Part shown: one piece after another, positions 9,356-17,733 of the stretch
How the letters are laid out: each line of letters starts with the position of its first letter
Position numbering within the stretch: position 1 is the first letter of the stretch
NCBI GenBank assembly: GCA_900546565.1
Contig: URDC01000002.1
Location: 96,056 to 160,055, forward strand
Length of the DNA: 64,000 bases
Source of the DNA: an uncultured Opitutales bacterium
GTDB taxonomy: Bacteria; Verrucomicrobiota; Verrucomicrobiia; Opitutales; Intestinicryptomonadaceae
Direction: 5' to 3'
Notes under the pieces: generated by a model
The model's database searches: none
Told to the model about the DNA's origin: nothing
What the model saw: only the letters and a program-made list of their open reading frames with translations
Translations under genes and position numbers: made by a program

Positions 9356-10582
9356 CTACAGCGCGAATGCGGGGATTGTTTTGACGGTGTCTTTAATTAG
9401 GATTGAGTCGGGGTAGAGGCTTATTAGGGCGCCTGTGCCGACTGGCGTTTTCAATTCGGCGAGTTTATTGAAGTGTTTTACGTCCGACTTTGAGACAGTG
9501 GCGGCTTTCTTAAACTCAACGGGGTATATTTTGCCGTTGCGCTCTATCACGAGGTCGATTTCGTTTTTATCCTTGTCTCGGTAATAGTAAAAATTGGGAG
9601 TTTCTCCTGCGTTTACATAGCCTTTAATGATTTCAGCAACGCACCACGATTCGAAAAATGCGCCCGCCATTGCGCCGTTCATCAGCACTTCGGGTGAAGT
9701 CCAGCCCGTCAAAAATGCGGCAAGCCCCGTATCGAGCATATGCAGTTTCGGCGTCGAAACCATATTGCGGGTTTTGTTGCGCGAATAAGGATAGAGCAAT
9801 TTTACGATGCCTGAAGTCTCCAAAATGCTCAGGTAGCTTTTAGCCGTAGGCTGCGAAATGTCGGCATCGCGGGCGAGGCTTGAATAGTTCAGCATTTGCC
9901 CGGTACGTGCTGCAACCGCGCGGAGGAAATCGTAGAATTTGTGCTCGTCGGCAACCTGCGTCAACGCGCGAACATCGCGCATAAGATAGGTCTGAATATA
10001 AGACTGGAAGAACGCCGACCAAATGTTCGTATCGGGATTTGCCGTTGCGATTTCGGGATACGACCCGCGCCAAATTCGCGTGAACACTTCGATGGGCGAT
10101 TTTGCAGGAACGCTCGGCAGCGGGTTGTCAGGCAAAAACGGCTGGGATTTGCGTCCGTCAAGTTCGGCGTTCGAAAGTCCGTAAAGATTCAATATGCCGA
10201 CGCGCCCCGCGAGCGACTCCGACACGCCCTTCATCAAATGAAACTGCTGCGATCCCGTAAGCCAGAACATTCCCTTTGCCTTTTCGGGCGAAGTTTGGCG
10301 GACTTCGTCAACGACAGCCTTGATATACGGCAAAAGCTCGGGAACGTTCTGGATTTCGTCAAATATAACTGGGGCGGGATTATTGGCAAGGAACAGTCGC
10401 GGGTCTTCGCGAGCCTGCTTTTGAATGTCAAGCGGGTCGAGCGAGACGTATTTACGCGACGGCTCTGCAACTTTTCGCAAGAAAGTGCTTTTACCAACCT
10501 GTCGTGCCCCGATTACCAGCACGATGGGGAAAAACGAATTAACACGCTCGAAAGCTTCCTTGATATTGCGTTCAACGAACAT
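9356..10582 (-). CDS. AAA_14/DUF4143 family ATP-binding protein
   Basis: The 408-residue protein has the standard two-part layout: an N-terminal AAA_14 ATPase with Walker A GARQVGKST (residues 25-33) and Walker B VIFDEIQNV (about 70-78), and a C-terminal DUF4143 domain with ...YYRDKDKNEIDLVIERNGK and a nuclease-like VEFKK segment. Families of this type are common, patchily distributed accessory genes of unproven function; the C-terminal part resembles PD-(D/E)XK folds. The start has an excellent AGGAGG 4 bases upstream, and that ribosome binding site is embedded in palindromic repeats. It lies in the same direction as the defence operon but 133 bases upstream, with different base composition, so it is probably a separate unit. 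Confidence 0.9.
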   Translation of the reverse strand: MFVERNIKEAFERVNSFFPIVLVIGARQVGKSTFLRKVAEPSRKYVSLDPLDIQKQAREDPRLFLANNPAPVIFDEIQNVPELLPYIKAVVDEVRQTSPEKAKGMFWLTGSQQFHLMKGVSESLAGRVGILNLYGLSNAELDGRKSQPFLPDNPLPSVPAKSPIEVFTRIWRGSYPEIATANPDTNIWSAFFQSYIQTYLMRDVRALTQVADEHKFYDFLRAVAARTGQMLNYSSLARDADISQPTAKSYLSILETSGIVKLLYPYSRNKTRNMVSTPKLHMLDTGLAAFLTGWTSPEVLMNGAMAGAFFESWCVAEIIKGYVNAGETPNFYYYRDKDKNEIDLVIERNGKIYPVEFKKAATVSKSDVKHFNKLAELKTPVGTGALISLYPDSILIKDTVKTIPAFAL

Positions 10583-10590
10583 AAAACCTC

Positions 10591-10682
10591 CTACAATTCA
10601 AAATCTAATTTTAGATTATCGGAGATTTTAAGCCTTAGTCAAGCAAAATTTCTACAATTCAAAACGTAATTTTGAATTGTAG
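10591..10682. repeat. Palindromic repeats upstream of the AAA_14 gene
   Basis: The 13-mer ctacaattcaaaa occurs at 10591-10603 and again at 10652-10664. The second copy is half of a perfect inverted repeat with 13-base arms (10652-10664 and 10670-10682) around a 5-base spacer. The first copy runs into a second small palindrome (aatcta/tagatt) and overlaps the gene's AGGAGG on the minus strand. This could be an autoregulatory operator, an RNA hairpin covering the ribosome binding site, or a site used in gene dispersal. Confidence 0.7.
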
Positions 10683-10774
10683 GAAACTATACGCAACCTA
10701 CACTCAGCCAAACGCATATTTTCTTGCTTACTTTATGTGATTTTCTTGCCGATAAAAAATGCCTCCTATGTGCA

Positions 10775-10809
10775 CAAAAAAAGTCGCGGGAATGACCGCG
10801 ACTTTTTTT
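10775..10809 (-). terminator. Rho-independent terminator of the HU gene
   Basis: A stem of agtcgcgg/ccgcgact around a 6-base loop is flanked by runs of A and T on both sides. On the minus strand it ends in seven T residues, directly after the HU stop. It may work in both directions. Confidence 0.85.
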
Positions 10810-10827
10810 ATAAATTCAAATCCAGAA

Positions 10828-11097
10828 TTAGAGCTTGATAGCTTTCGACCCCTTGAACTTGATAGCCTTTGAAGCCTTAATCTTGATCTTGGCTTTTGTC
10901 TGCGGGTTGATACCTGTGCGAGCCTTGCGGTTTACAACAGAGAATGTACCAAAACCGATGAGCTGAACTTTTTTCTGCTTCTTGATACCGCCCTTGATAG
11001 CTTCGAGAACCGCATTCAATGCCTTTTCAGCGCATGCTTTGCTGGCGTCTTTGCCGAGCAATTTTTGGATTTCTTCTACGAGTTGTGCTTTATTCAT
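10828..11097 (-). CDS. HU/IHF-family DNA-binding protein
   Basis: This 89-residue HU-type protein starts MNKAQLVEEIQKLLGKDASK and contains the family signature GFGTFSVVNRKARTGINPQT, the beta-arm region that contacts the minor groove. A lysine-rich tail (about residues 74-89) extends the usual end. The frame is open for 36 more codons upstream, but this ATG begins the conserved domain. It is monocistronic, with a strong terminator after it. It lies next to a Mu-like prophage remnant, which may be coincidence or a trace of integration near a chromosomal HU gene. Confidence 0.93.
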   Translation of the reverse strand: MNKAQLVEEIQKLLGKDASKACAEKALNAVLEAIKGGIKKQKKVQLIGFGTFSVVNRKARTGINPQTKAKIKIKASKAIKFKGSKAIKL

Positions 11098-11415
11098 ATC
11101 TATTATTTTTTTATTGTTATTATCTAGTGGAAAAACCCTTCTGAGGTAAACAATAAAAGGTGGTAAGCTCCCAAATTGCGCCCGTCGACACCGCTTTGAC
11201 GGCATCTACACAAACGCGCAAGCAAGGTTGCCCCCCGTCTTTTATTGGACATCACAGTAATCCAATAGGCTGGTCTGTCAATAAAAAAACCCTTATTTTT
11301 ACGAAAAAAAATCCCATTCTTGGCGTTTTTCAGCGGGTTTTATAGAGGTTTATAGGCATTTTAGCCTTATTTTAAAGGGCTGGGAAATATAGCTGAACGA
11401 AAATTTGGAATATTT
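11098..11415. other. Intergenic region between HU and the prophage remnant
   Basis: These 318 bases contain no credible gene. They should hold the HU promoter. An inverted repeat attgga...tccaat lies at about 11245-11267, and an AT-rich stretch at 11275-11330. No portal or other downstream Mu-like gene survives here, so this is the broken edge of the prophage cassette. Confidence 0.6.
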
Positions 11416-12786
11416 TTACCAAATAAAGCCGAACTTCGGTTGCGGGGAAAGCGAAATCGACGCGCGGGAATCGGGCGAAGTTTGGCAGGCGTGATTCGCC
11501 AAAGCGAGTGCCCAAAATCTGTCGGAATGTCCGCTGCCGTCGCGCTCGGCGGTAAATCGCAATCCGCCGCCGACACCGTAGGTGCGCTTGATTTTATGCA
11601 AGTCGGCGATAACGTCGGGGTCGTCGGGGATTCGGATTTGGCATTTTTCGAAACGCTCTTTAAGTGGGTATGCCATAAGCTCCTTTGCGGACTGGGTAAA
11701 GCAAACGGGCTCGATTCGCGCCGAGCCATAGCGCGAAAGGGCGCGTTCGGCGAACTGGCGTCCGATGCCCGTGTTGTCGATGCACGCGCGCCGCAGTGAT
11801 TTGTCGGAAAGGTAGGTGTGCAGGTATGACTCCTGCTCGGCGAACGGGATATTTTTGAAAGCCTTGACATCGCGCGTATAGAGGACATCGCCGGAGTGTT
11901 CGAGAAGCCAGAAGACGGTCAAGTCGCTCGTGCGCCCAATGTCGACACCCAAGTAGAGCGGGTTTGCGCGGGAAATCGGCGCGCGCCACGCCTCGGGGGT
12001 CGAAGCGGGAGCGTAGACGCATTTTTCGATGAGTTCGAACGGCAAAAAACGCTCGTCCTCGGCGGAGGGCACGCACATATATTCCTGTAAAAACATGGAC
12101 TCGTCGGCGCAGGAATTTTTGATGAAATCGAAGTATTGAGCCTCGTCCATTTGGGAGATTTCGCTCTCGGGCGGAAGGGCGGCTTTGAGTTTGGAAAGCA
12201 GCCCCTGCTCCAAGGCGTCCTGCAATGTTGTGCGGTGCAACGACACGCGCTTGGGGTTGCCGCCGTAGCGGGCTTCCTCGATTAGTTTGTTGAAAAAGCT
12301 GTCCCTGCCTCGGTGGGTTGAGATTATTTCGATATTGCCGCCCCACGTTATGCCCGGCATTGAAATTGCGTAGAGTTTTTCGGGGTCGGGGTGGAGGGCG
12401 AATTCGTCGAGAACGCGGTCGCCGCGCTTGCCCGCCTGCGCGTCGGGGTTGGAAGACATCGACCAGATGCGCGAGCCGTCGGAGAACTCCAACGAAGCGC
12501 AATCTCCGCCCGAAACGAGCGGCGAGCCCGTCCACTCTGAAACGGCAATATTCATAATTTTTGCGAACTCGCGGCAATCGCGTATGAAAAGCCGCGCCTG
12601 CAATTCGTCGCGCGAGCTCACCCACGAATCGCGCGGCCTGCCGCGGTTGGCGGCGTGGACGCGGACAAGGCGGTAGGCGGTCGTCCAACTCATGCCTATT
12701 TGGCGCGATTTTTCCATAATTTTTATGCGCGAATCGTCGAGAATCCACTTTTTTTGATAGGGAAGAAAAAACGGCTGTTTTTGCAT
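11416..12786 (-). CDS. Mu gp28-like phage terminase large subunit
   Basis: The 456-residue protein opens with the Mu gp28-type segment FFLPYQKKWILDDSRIKIMEKS, including a Walker A-like SRQIGMSW (about residues 27-34), and has a Walker B-like RVLDEFALHP (about 143-152). The C-terminal half carries an RNase H-fold nuclease start GVDIGRTSDLTVFWLLE (about 278-294) and a later conserved D in ACIDNTGIG. The full length suggests an intact packaging motor. It is the last gene of a four-gene minus-strand cassette whose order matches Mu genes 25-26-27-28, yet the portal (gp29) and everything beyond are absent. Confidence 0.88.
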   Translation of the reverse strand: MQKQPFFLPYQKKWILDDSRIKIMEKSRQIGMSWTTAYRLVRVHAANRGRPRDSWVSSRDELQARLFIRDCREFAKIMNIAVSEWTGSPLVSGGDCASLEFSDGSRIWSMSSNPDAQAGKRGDRVLDEFALHPDPEKLYAISMPGITWGGNIEIISTHRGRDSFFNKLIEEARYGGNPKRVSLHRTTLQDALEQGLLSKLKAALPPESEISQMDEAQYFDFIKNSCADESMFLQEYMCVPSAEDERFLPFELIEKCVYAPASTPEAWRAPISRANPLYLGVDIGRTSDLTVFWLLEHSGDVLYTRDVKAFKNIPFAEQESYLHTYLSDKSLRRACIDNTGIGRQFAERALSRYGSARIEPVCFTQSAKELMAYPLKERFEKCQIRIPDDPDVIADLHKIKRTYGVGGGLRFTAERDGSGHSDRFWALALANHACQTSPDSRASISLSPQPKFGFIW

Positions 12787-12814
12787 TTTTTTGATTTCGG
12801 TTGTCGGAAATTTT

Positions 12815-13273
12815 TTAGAGAAGTTTTAGAGCCGACTCGATTTTCGCGACAGTGTCTTCGGAGAGCGTGCCCGTTTTTGCGTCGGGCGAATCGGCAGAAG
12901 CGGCGATTGTCGAAATCTTGCTTTCGAAATTCGCAAGCTGTGTGCGAGAAGACGCCAATTTTTGAACGATGCCCGAAACCGACGCAAGAGACTCTTCGTC
13001 GAGTTCCGGATTAGAGCTGAGGTAGTCGAATAGGATTTCCCAGAGGATTTCCACCGACGCCATTGCCGCGTCCATTTTCGCGTTTTTACAGAGTCGGTCG
13101 GCGGCGGACTTAGCCTTGCGGATTCGCTCGATTTGGATTGAAAGTTTTTTGCGTCCGCGCCCGCGCTCGGCAACAGCACGTTCTGCTGCGGCGCAGTTTG
13201 CGGGCGAACCAGCCTCGGAAGGCGCGGCGCATTCGGAGGAAGGAAGCGTTAAAAAATCTTCGGACTGGGACAT
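12815..13273 (-). CDS. DUF3486-like (Mu gp27-like) phage protein
   Basis: This 152-residue protein starts at MSQSEDFLTL, 2 bases after the upstream stop. It has an Ala/Glu-rich N-terminus, a basic segment (RGRGRKKLSIQIERIRKAK) and helical regions including ASVSGIVQKLASSRTQLANFESK. In Mu-like phages the gene immediately before the terminase encodes DUF3486 (gp27), a small helical protein suspected to be the terminase small subunit. The assignment rests on position, size and helical character; sequence similarity is weak. Confidence 0.6.
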   Translation of the reverse strand: MSQSEDFLTLPSSECAAPSEAGSPANCAAAERAVAERGRGRKKLSIQIERIRKAKSAADRLCKNAKMDAAMASVEILWEILFDYLSSNPELDEESLASVSGIVQKLASSRTQLANFESKISTIAASADSPDAKTGTLSEDTVAKIESALKLL

Positions 13274-13275
13274 AG

Positions 13276-13548
13276 TTATTTTTCTCCCGACATAAGGTAA
13301 TCCAAGCCCGCGGCGGTTATGCGCAGGCGTTTTAAATTCGGGCAAAGCTCGGACGGAGTTTCGGCTATGAAGCCGCGTTCGCGCAGGTAGGCGGTCTCGC
13401 GGACGAAGTCGGACTCGGAGGGGTTGAACTCGGCGCGGACGAGTCCGTCGTAGAGCGAGCGAGGCCAGAGCGAAGCCGGATATGCGGCTTCAAGCTGCGA
13501 AAGAATTGCGGTGCGCAGCAGGAAAACGCCGTTGGTTTCGCCGTTCAT
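13276..13548 (-). CDS. VpaChn25_0724-like (Mu gp26-position) phage protein
   Basis: The 90-residue protein resembles a winged-helix unit: ...LLRTAILSQLEAAYPASLWPRS, then a region ending in LRITAAGLDYLMSG, the 'T..GLD.L.G' ending common in the VpaChn25_0724 phage family. It starts at 13548 with ATGA overlap on the upstream stop and an AAGGAGGG ribosome binding site. Its place between a DUF2730-like and a DUF3486-like gene matches Mu-like morphogenesis clusters. Function is unknown. Confidence 0.6.
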   Translation of the reverse strand: MNGETNGVFLLRTAILSQLEAAYPASLWPRSLYDGLVRAEFNPSESDFVRETAYLRERGFIAETPSELCPNLKRLRITAAGLDYLMSGEK

Positions 13549-13952
13549 TTGCCCTCCTTGCATTTCAAAATTATGCGGTCGGTTTTGATTGAAAGCTCGG
13601 ATATGCGCTGGTTTGCCGCCGAGCACTGCGCGATTAGCGAGCTTATGTTCTGGGCATTTTTGCCAATCATATCGCGCGTTTCGGCGAAAGTGCGCTGGTA
13701 GTATTTTACCATTGCGCGGGTTTCCTCCTTTATCTCCAAGCGCAGCGAGCGCAAGTCCTGAACGTGGTCGGAAACCATTTTGACGATTTCCGCGCGGGTT
13801 TTCTCCATCTGCGCGTGCGTGACGTAGGTGAGTTTGGGATCCGGATTTTCCTTCAACTGGTCGCGGATTTTCAAAATGAGATAATACGCCCCCAAGAGGG
13901 ACGTGAGGGACATCAAACTTGTTCCTATTATTTCTGGATTGTTTATATTCAT
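13545..13952 (-). CDS. DUF2730-like (Mu gp25-like) phage membrane/coiled-coil protein
   Basis: The 135-residue protein has one N-terminal hydrophobic segment (about residues 8-28, IIGTSLMSLTSLLGAYYLIL) and then helical coiled coil (VSDHVQDLRSLRLEIKEETRAM...). This layout and its position at the head of the 26-27-28 cassette fit DUF2730/Mu gp25. It overlaps the next gene by 4 bases. No promoter or regulator of phage type is visible upstream; the next gene on that side diverges and is chromosomal. Confidence 0.6.
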   Translation of the reverse strand: MNINNPEIIGTSLMSLTSLLGAYYLILKIRDQLKENPDPKLTYVTHAQMEKTRAEIVKMVSDHVQDLRSLRLEIKEETRAMVKYYQRTFAETRDMIGKNAQNISSLIAQCSAANQRISELSIKTDRIILKCKEGK

Positions 13953-14066
13953 AGAAATCCGTTTATATCACCGCGTCTGCGGGGCGGCAAAATAACTTTT
14001 GAAGATTTGGATAAACGCGCGCTTTTTATGTTGACTGCCGCCCGAAAACGCCGAGACTTCCCGTTG

Positions 14067-14798
14067 ATGAACACATCTAAATACACAAAAAAACTGGCAT
14101 CGTGTTTTGCCGCCGCCGCGCTTATAATCGGCGCGTTCGGTTGTGCGCAAGACAAAACCGTCCGCAACGGCGACACCTGCGCGGCGCAATGGCAACCGCT
14201 TTTCAATGCGGACTTGTCGAACGCTATCTACGACAAGTCGGTTTGGAGCGTCGGCAAAGACGGCGTTATGCGGGCGACGAAAGACGATATTATCTTCACC
14301 GACAGGGACTATCAAAACTTCGAGCTTGAACTCGAATTCAGGATTGTGGCGAAGTCCAACAGCGGCGTTGTAATCTACTGCACCGACGCAAAGGACTGGA
14401 TTCCCAACTCGATTGAAATCCAGATTGCCGACAGTTCCTGCAAGGAATTCGGCAGGCCCAGACACAACTGCGCGAGCATTTTCGGGCACGTCGACTCTGA
14501 ATTCGACACGCGTCTGCCGTTCGGGCAATGGCAGAAGATGAAAATCCGCGCGGTCGGGCAGCGAATCGACGTGTGGCTTAACGGCAGGCACGCCTCGACC
14601 ATGGATATGTCGCAATGGACGGACAACAAGCTCACGCCCAGGGGCGAGAAAATTCCGTCGTGGCTTACAAAGCACAAGAAGTGCGAAATGCCGACGGTCG
14701 GCAAAATCGGTTTGCAGGGCAAGCACGGCAATGCCGAAACTGACTTCCGCAATGTAAAAATCAGGCTTTTGGACTGTCCGAAAGCCGCCGCAAAGTAG
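14067..14798 (+). CDS. DUF1080 (3-keto-disaccharide hydrolase-like) lipoprotein
   Basis: The 243-residue protein starts MNTSKYTKKLASCFAAAALI and has a lipobox-like GAFGC at about residue 28, so it is probably lipid-anchored. The rest is a concanavalin-like beta-sandwich of the DUF1080 family: WQPLFNADLSNA..WSVGKDGVMRATKDD, then FELELEFRIVAKSNSGVVIYC and the closing GKIGLQGKHGNAETDFRNVKIR. Family members are abundant in Verrucomicrobiota and Planctomycetota and include 3-keto-glycoside hydrolases. It is monocistronic and followed by a strong terminator. Confidence 0.9.
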   Translation: MNTSKYTKKLASCFAAAALIIGAFGCAQDKTVRNGDTCAAQWQPLFNADLSNAIYDKSVWSVGKDGVMRATKDDIIFTDRDYQNFELELEFRIVAKSNSGVVIYCTDAKDWIPNSIEIQIADSSCKEFGRPRHNCASIFGHVDSEFDTRLPFGQWQKMKIRAVGQRIDVWLNGRHASTMDMSQWTDNKLTPRGEKIPSWLTKHKKCEMPTVGKIGLQGKHGNAETDFRNVKIRLLDCPKAAAK

Positions 14799-14823
14799 TC
14801 GGGAAACGCCGAGATTTTTTAAG

Positions 14824-14851
14824 ACGCCGAAATTTTGTTTCGGCGTTTTTT
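14824..14851 (+). terminator. Rho-independent terminator after the DUF1080 gene
   Basis: A 9-bp stem acgccgaaa/tttcggcgt with a 5-base loop runs directly into a T tract, 25 bases after the stop codon. Confidence 0.9.
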
Positions 14852-14916
14852 ATGCCGTGTGCGGAGTGTGGGGTTGGCGGCGGCAAAGTCGCGCCTTGGT
14901 TGCGAATTCGGTAAAA

Positions 14917-14930
14917 CTACAAAATTGTAG
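14917..14930. promoter_or_regulatory. Palindrome upstream of glutamine synthetase
   Basis: The 14-base perfect palindrome ctacaaaattgtag lies about 160 bases upstream of the glnN start in an otherwise GC-rich intergenic stretch. It looks like an operator for a dimeric regulator. No regulator is identified. Confidence 0.4.
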
Positions 14931-15091
14931 CTTTATAGTGTTGCAATTTTTGCGGGTTTAAAAACAATAGTTGCGCATATTTGGATATGTCGGTCGAATG
15001 CCCGCAGAATCCGCCCGCGGAGCGAGCAAATACGCGGGGGCAAGTCTTGTCGGGCGCGGCGGCGCAGGAGAAAATCAAACGCAGAAATTTT

Positions 15092-17224
15092 ATGAATCCC
15101 AGAAAAAAAGCATTGGCAAAAATCAACGAAGTCTCGCACTCATACGAAAATGTCGAAAAACCGTATGATGTCGACAACGAATTCGGAAGAAACTCGTTCG
15201 GCATTCGCGCCATGGAAGACTATCTTTCGAAGCCCATTTACAAAAAGCTGATGGAGACTATCGAAAAGGGCGTCCAGCTCGACCCCGCCGTCGCCGACGA
15301 CGTCGCGCACGCGATGAAAATCTGGGCTATGCAAAAGGGTGCGACGCACTACACGCACTGGTTCTTTCCCCTGACGGGCACCAGCGCGGAAAAGCACGAT
15401 TCGTTCATTGACCCCGCCCCCGAAGGCAAGGCGATTACGCGCTTTTCAGGCAAGAATTTGATTATGGGCGAATCGGACGCGTCGAGTTTTCCCTCGGGCG
15501 GTTTGCGCTCGACTTTCGAAGCGCGCGGCTACACCGCATGGGACCCCACAAGCCCCGCATTCATCAAGCGCGTTGGCGGCGTGCCGACGCTGTGCATTCC
15601 GACGCTGTTTCTTTCATACACGGGCGAAGTCCTCGACAAGAAAACGCCCCTTTTGCGTTCCATACAAGTGCTCAGCCGCCAAGTAAAGCGCGTTGTGAAG
15701 TTCTTCGGATTCACCGGCGACGAAAAGGTTTCGGTGACGCTCGGGGCGGAGCAGGAATATTTTCTCATCGACAAAAACCTCGCCGCGCTGCGCCCCGACC
15801 TCACGCAGGCGGGCAGGACGCTTTTCGGCGCGCCGCCGCAAAAACACCAGCAGCTTGACGACCACTATTACGGACAAATCAAGCCCCGCATTCTCAGTTT
15901 TATGCACGAGCTCGACACCGAGCTCTGGAAGCTCGGCATTCCAGCAAAGACGCGCCACAACGAAGTCGCCCCCGCGCAATTTGAAATCGCGCCCGTCTTC
16001 GAAGACCTCAATCTGGCGACCGACCACAACATTATGCTGATGGAAATCTTGCGCAACACCGCGGAAAAACACGGGCTTGCGTGTCTGCTTCATGAAAAGC
16101 CGTTCGCTGGCATAAACGGGTCGGGCAAGCACAACAACTGGTCGATTTCAATCGGCGAGACGAATATGCTAAACCCCGGCAAGACGCCGCACGAAAACGC
16201 GCTGTTTTTGACGACGCTCTGCGCGGTGATTCAGGCCGTCGACAAGCACGGCGATCTGCTGCGCTCCACGACCGCGAGCGCGGGCAACGACCACCGTCTG
16301 GGCGCAAACGAAGCGCCTCCGGCAATCATCTCGATTTTCCTCGGCGACCAGCTTGCGGACATCGTAAACCAGATTGAGGCGGGCGGCGTTTTGAAGTCGA
16401 AATCGAACAAGACTATCAAGGTTGGTGTCGAGCAGCTATCGTCGATTTCGTGCGACGCCACCGACCGCAACCGCACAAGTCCCTTTGCGTTTACGGGCAA
16501 CAAGTTCGAATTCCGCGCGGTAGGTTCGTCGCAATCGTGCGCGAGCCCCAACATCATTTTGAATACGATTGTCGCCGAAGCCTTCGACGACATTGCAACG
16601 AAGCTTGAAGCCCTGCCCAAGGAAAATTTCCAGAAGGGGCTGCAAGAAATATTAAAAAACATCATTAAAAATCACAAACGTATTATTTTTAACGGCGACG
16701 GATACAAGGATGAGTGGAAGAAGGAAGCCGCAAAGCGCGGATTGCCCAACTTGGCGACCACACCCGAAGCCATTGAGCCGCTTGTAGACAAGTCCAACAT
16801 TGCGCTTTTCGAAAAATACGGGGTCTTCAACGAAAACGAAATGGTTTCGCGCCACGAAGTTTTCCTTGAAGAATACTGCAAAAAAGTTCAAATCGAAGCC
16901 GAACTTTCATTGCAAATGGCAAAGACGATGATTTTGCCCGCAGTCGCGAAGTTCGCAAAATCGACGGGCGACGCCGCCGAAGTGTTTGTCCGCGCGAAGC
17001 TCAAAAGCCCGTTCGACGACATACTTGTCGAGCTTTCCGAGTTGTCTCAAAAGCTTGCCCGCGCGATTGCCCGCATGGAAAAGGTTGCGCATCCCGAAAA
17101 ATCGGCGAAAGACAAGATAGCCGCGATGTCCGAGTTGCGCGCCGCAGTCGACGCCCTCGAACTCGTTGTCGACGACGACCTCTGGCCGCTCCCCAAATAC
17201 TCCGAGCTCCTCTTTGCCTACTAG
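15092..17224 (+). CDS. glnN: Type III glutamine synthetase
   Basis: This 710-residue enzyme is full-length for the GSIII family, which makes glutamine from glutamate, ammonia and ATP. Diagnostic segments include MENYL-like [15 protein letters not shown] near the start, [29 protein letters not shown] (glutamate/ATP site), [19 protein letters not shown] and [21 protein letters not shown] chose ATG at 15092, just before the conserved start; the frame is open further upstream, but that part is low-complexity and unlike the family. It stands alone. The upstream region contains a palindrome at 14917. GSIII is common in Verrucomicrobiota, Bacteroidota and cyanobacteria. Confidence 0.96.
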   Translation: MNPRKKALAKINEVSHSYENVEKPYDVDNEFGRNSFGIRAMEDYLSKPIYKKLMETIEKGVQLDPAVADDVAHAMKIWAMQKGATHYTHWFFPLTGTSAEKHDSFIDPAPEGKAITRFSGKNLIMGESDASSFPSGGLRSTFEARGYTAWDPTSPAFIKRVGGVPTLCIPTLFLSYTGEVLDKKTPLLRSIQVLSRQVKRVVKFFGFTGDEKVSVTLGAEQEYFLIDKNLAALRPDLTQAGRTLFGAPPQKHQQLDDHYYGQIKPRILSFMHELDTELWKLGIPAKTRHNEVAPAQFEIAPVFEDLNLATDHNIMLMEILRNTAEKHGLACLLHEKPFAGINGSGKHNNWSISIGETNMLNPGKTPHENALFLTTLCAVIQAVDKHGDLLRSTTASAGNDHRLGANEAPPAIISIFLGDQLADIVNQIEAGGVLKSKSNKTIKVGVEQLSSISCDATDRNRTSPFAFTGNKFEFRAVGSSQSCASPNIILNTIVAEAFDDIATKLEALPKENFQKGLQEILKNIIKNHKRIIFNGDGYKDEWKKEAAKRGLPNLATTPEAIEPLVDKSNIALFEKYGVFNENEMVSRHEVFLEEYCKKVQIEAELSLQMAKTMILPAVAKFAKSTGDAAEVFVRAKLKSPFDDILVELSELSQKLARAIARMEKVAHPEKSAKDKIAAMSELRAAVDALELVVDDDLWPLPKYSELLFAY

Positions 17225-17240
17225 CGCGGGAACGAGTTCC

Positions 17241-17328
17241 AGCCCGCTGGGCGGGGTTCCATTATTCGATAAGCGGCGCGGTTGGCTTTCAGCCAATTTC
17301 CGCTTTACGTTTTGATTAAAGCTGTGTC
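17241..17328 (+). repeat. Interspersed hairpin repeat, B-type unit
   Basis: This starts with the cccgctgggcggg hairpin, then a ttccatta-ttcgataag linker, a second hairpin (ggttggctttcagccaat) and a gattaaagctgtgt tail. The same order of blocks recurs at about 21999-22084, with different bases in the second hairpin. It begins 17 bases after the glnN stop. Confidence 0.7.
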
Positions 17329-17542
17329 TTCGGCGTCGGCTTGTGATACTCGGCAGTGCTACCCGCACTGCCTTTTATGTTTATATACGCATTGCGCAAA
17401 GCGCAATAGCTGCGTTGCGGTAAACTGAAAGATTTTTCAAAATAGAAGAGTGGGGCATAAGTTTTTTTTGGGATTGCATAAAAAAATGCGAAGTTGACTT
17501 TTAGGTGGTTTTTGCTTTAACGGATACCTCGGTTTGCCTAAC

Positions 17543-17716
17543 CAAAAACTCAACTTCAATAAATAATCAAAGTGCATTGGCGTAGCCAATCGCGCCCGTC
17601 AAAAACTCTACTTAAAAAAATAATCAAAGGCGCAAATTGCCTTTGGCAATTCGCCGCCAATCAAAGACTCTACTTTAACAAATAATCAAAGCGCATTGGC
17701 GCAGCCAATCGCGCCA
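17543..17716 (+). repeat. Three tandem hairpin repeats with conserved linkers
   Basis: Three units start at 17543, 17600 and 17662. Each has a roughly 30-base conserved linker ending in aaataatcaaag, followed by a hairpin. Hairpins 1 and 3 use attggcg.agccaat inside a GC stem; hairpin 2 uses aattgcctttggcaatt inside ggcg/cgcc. Arms vary but pairing is kept. The array ends 18 bases before the DUF2157 start, so it forms that gene's leader. The stretch 17329-17542 holds no gene; it has a gcattgcgc/gcgcaat hairpin near 17389 and AT-rich DNA. Confidence 0.75.
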
Positions 17717-17733
17717 CTTTCGGAGCTATAAAA

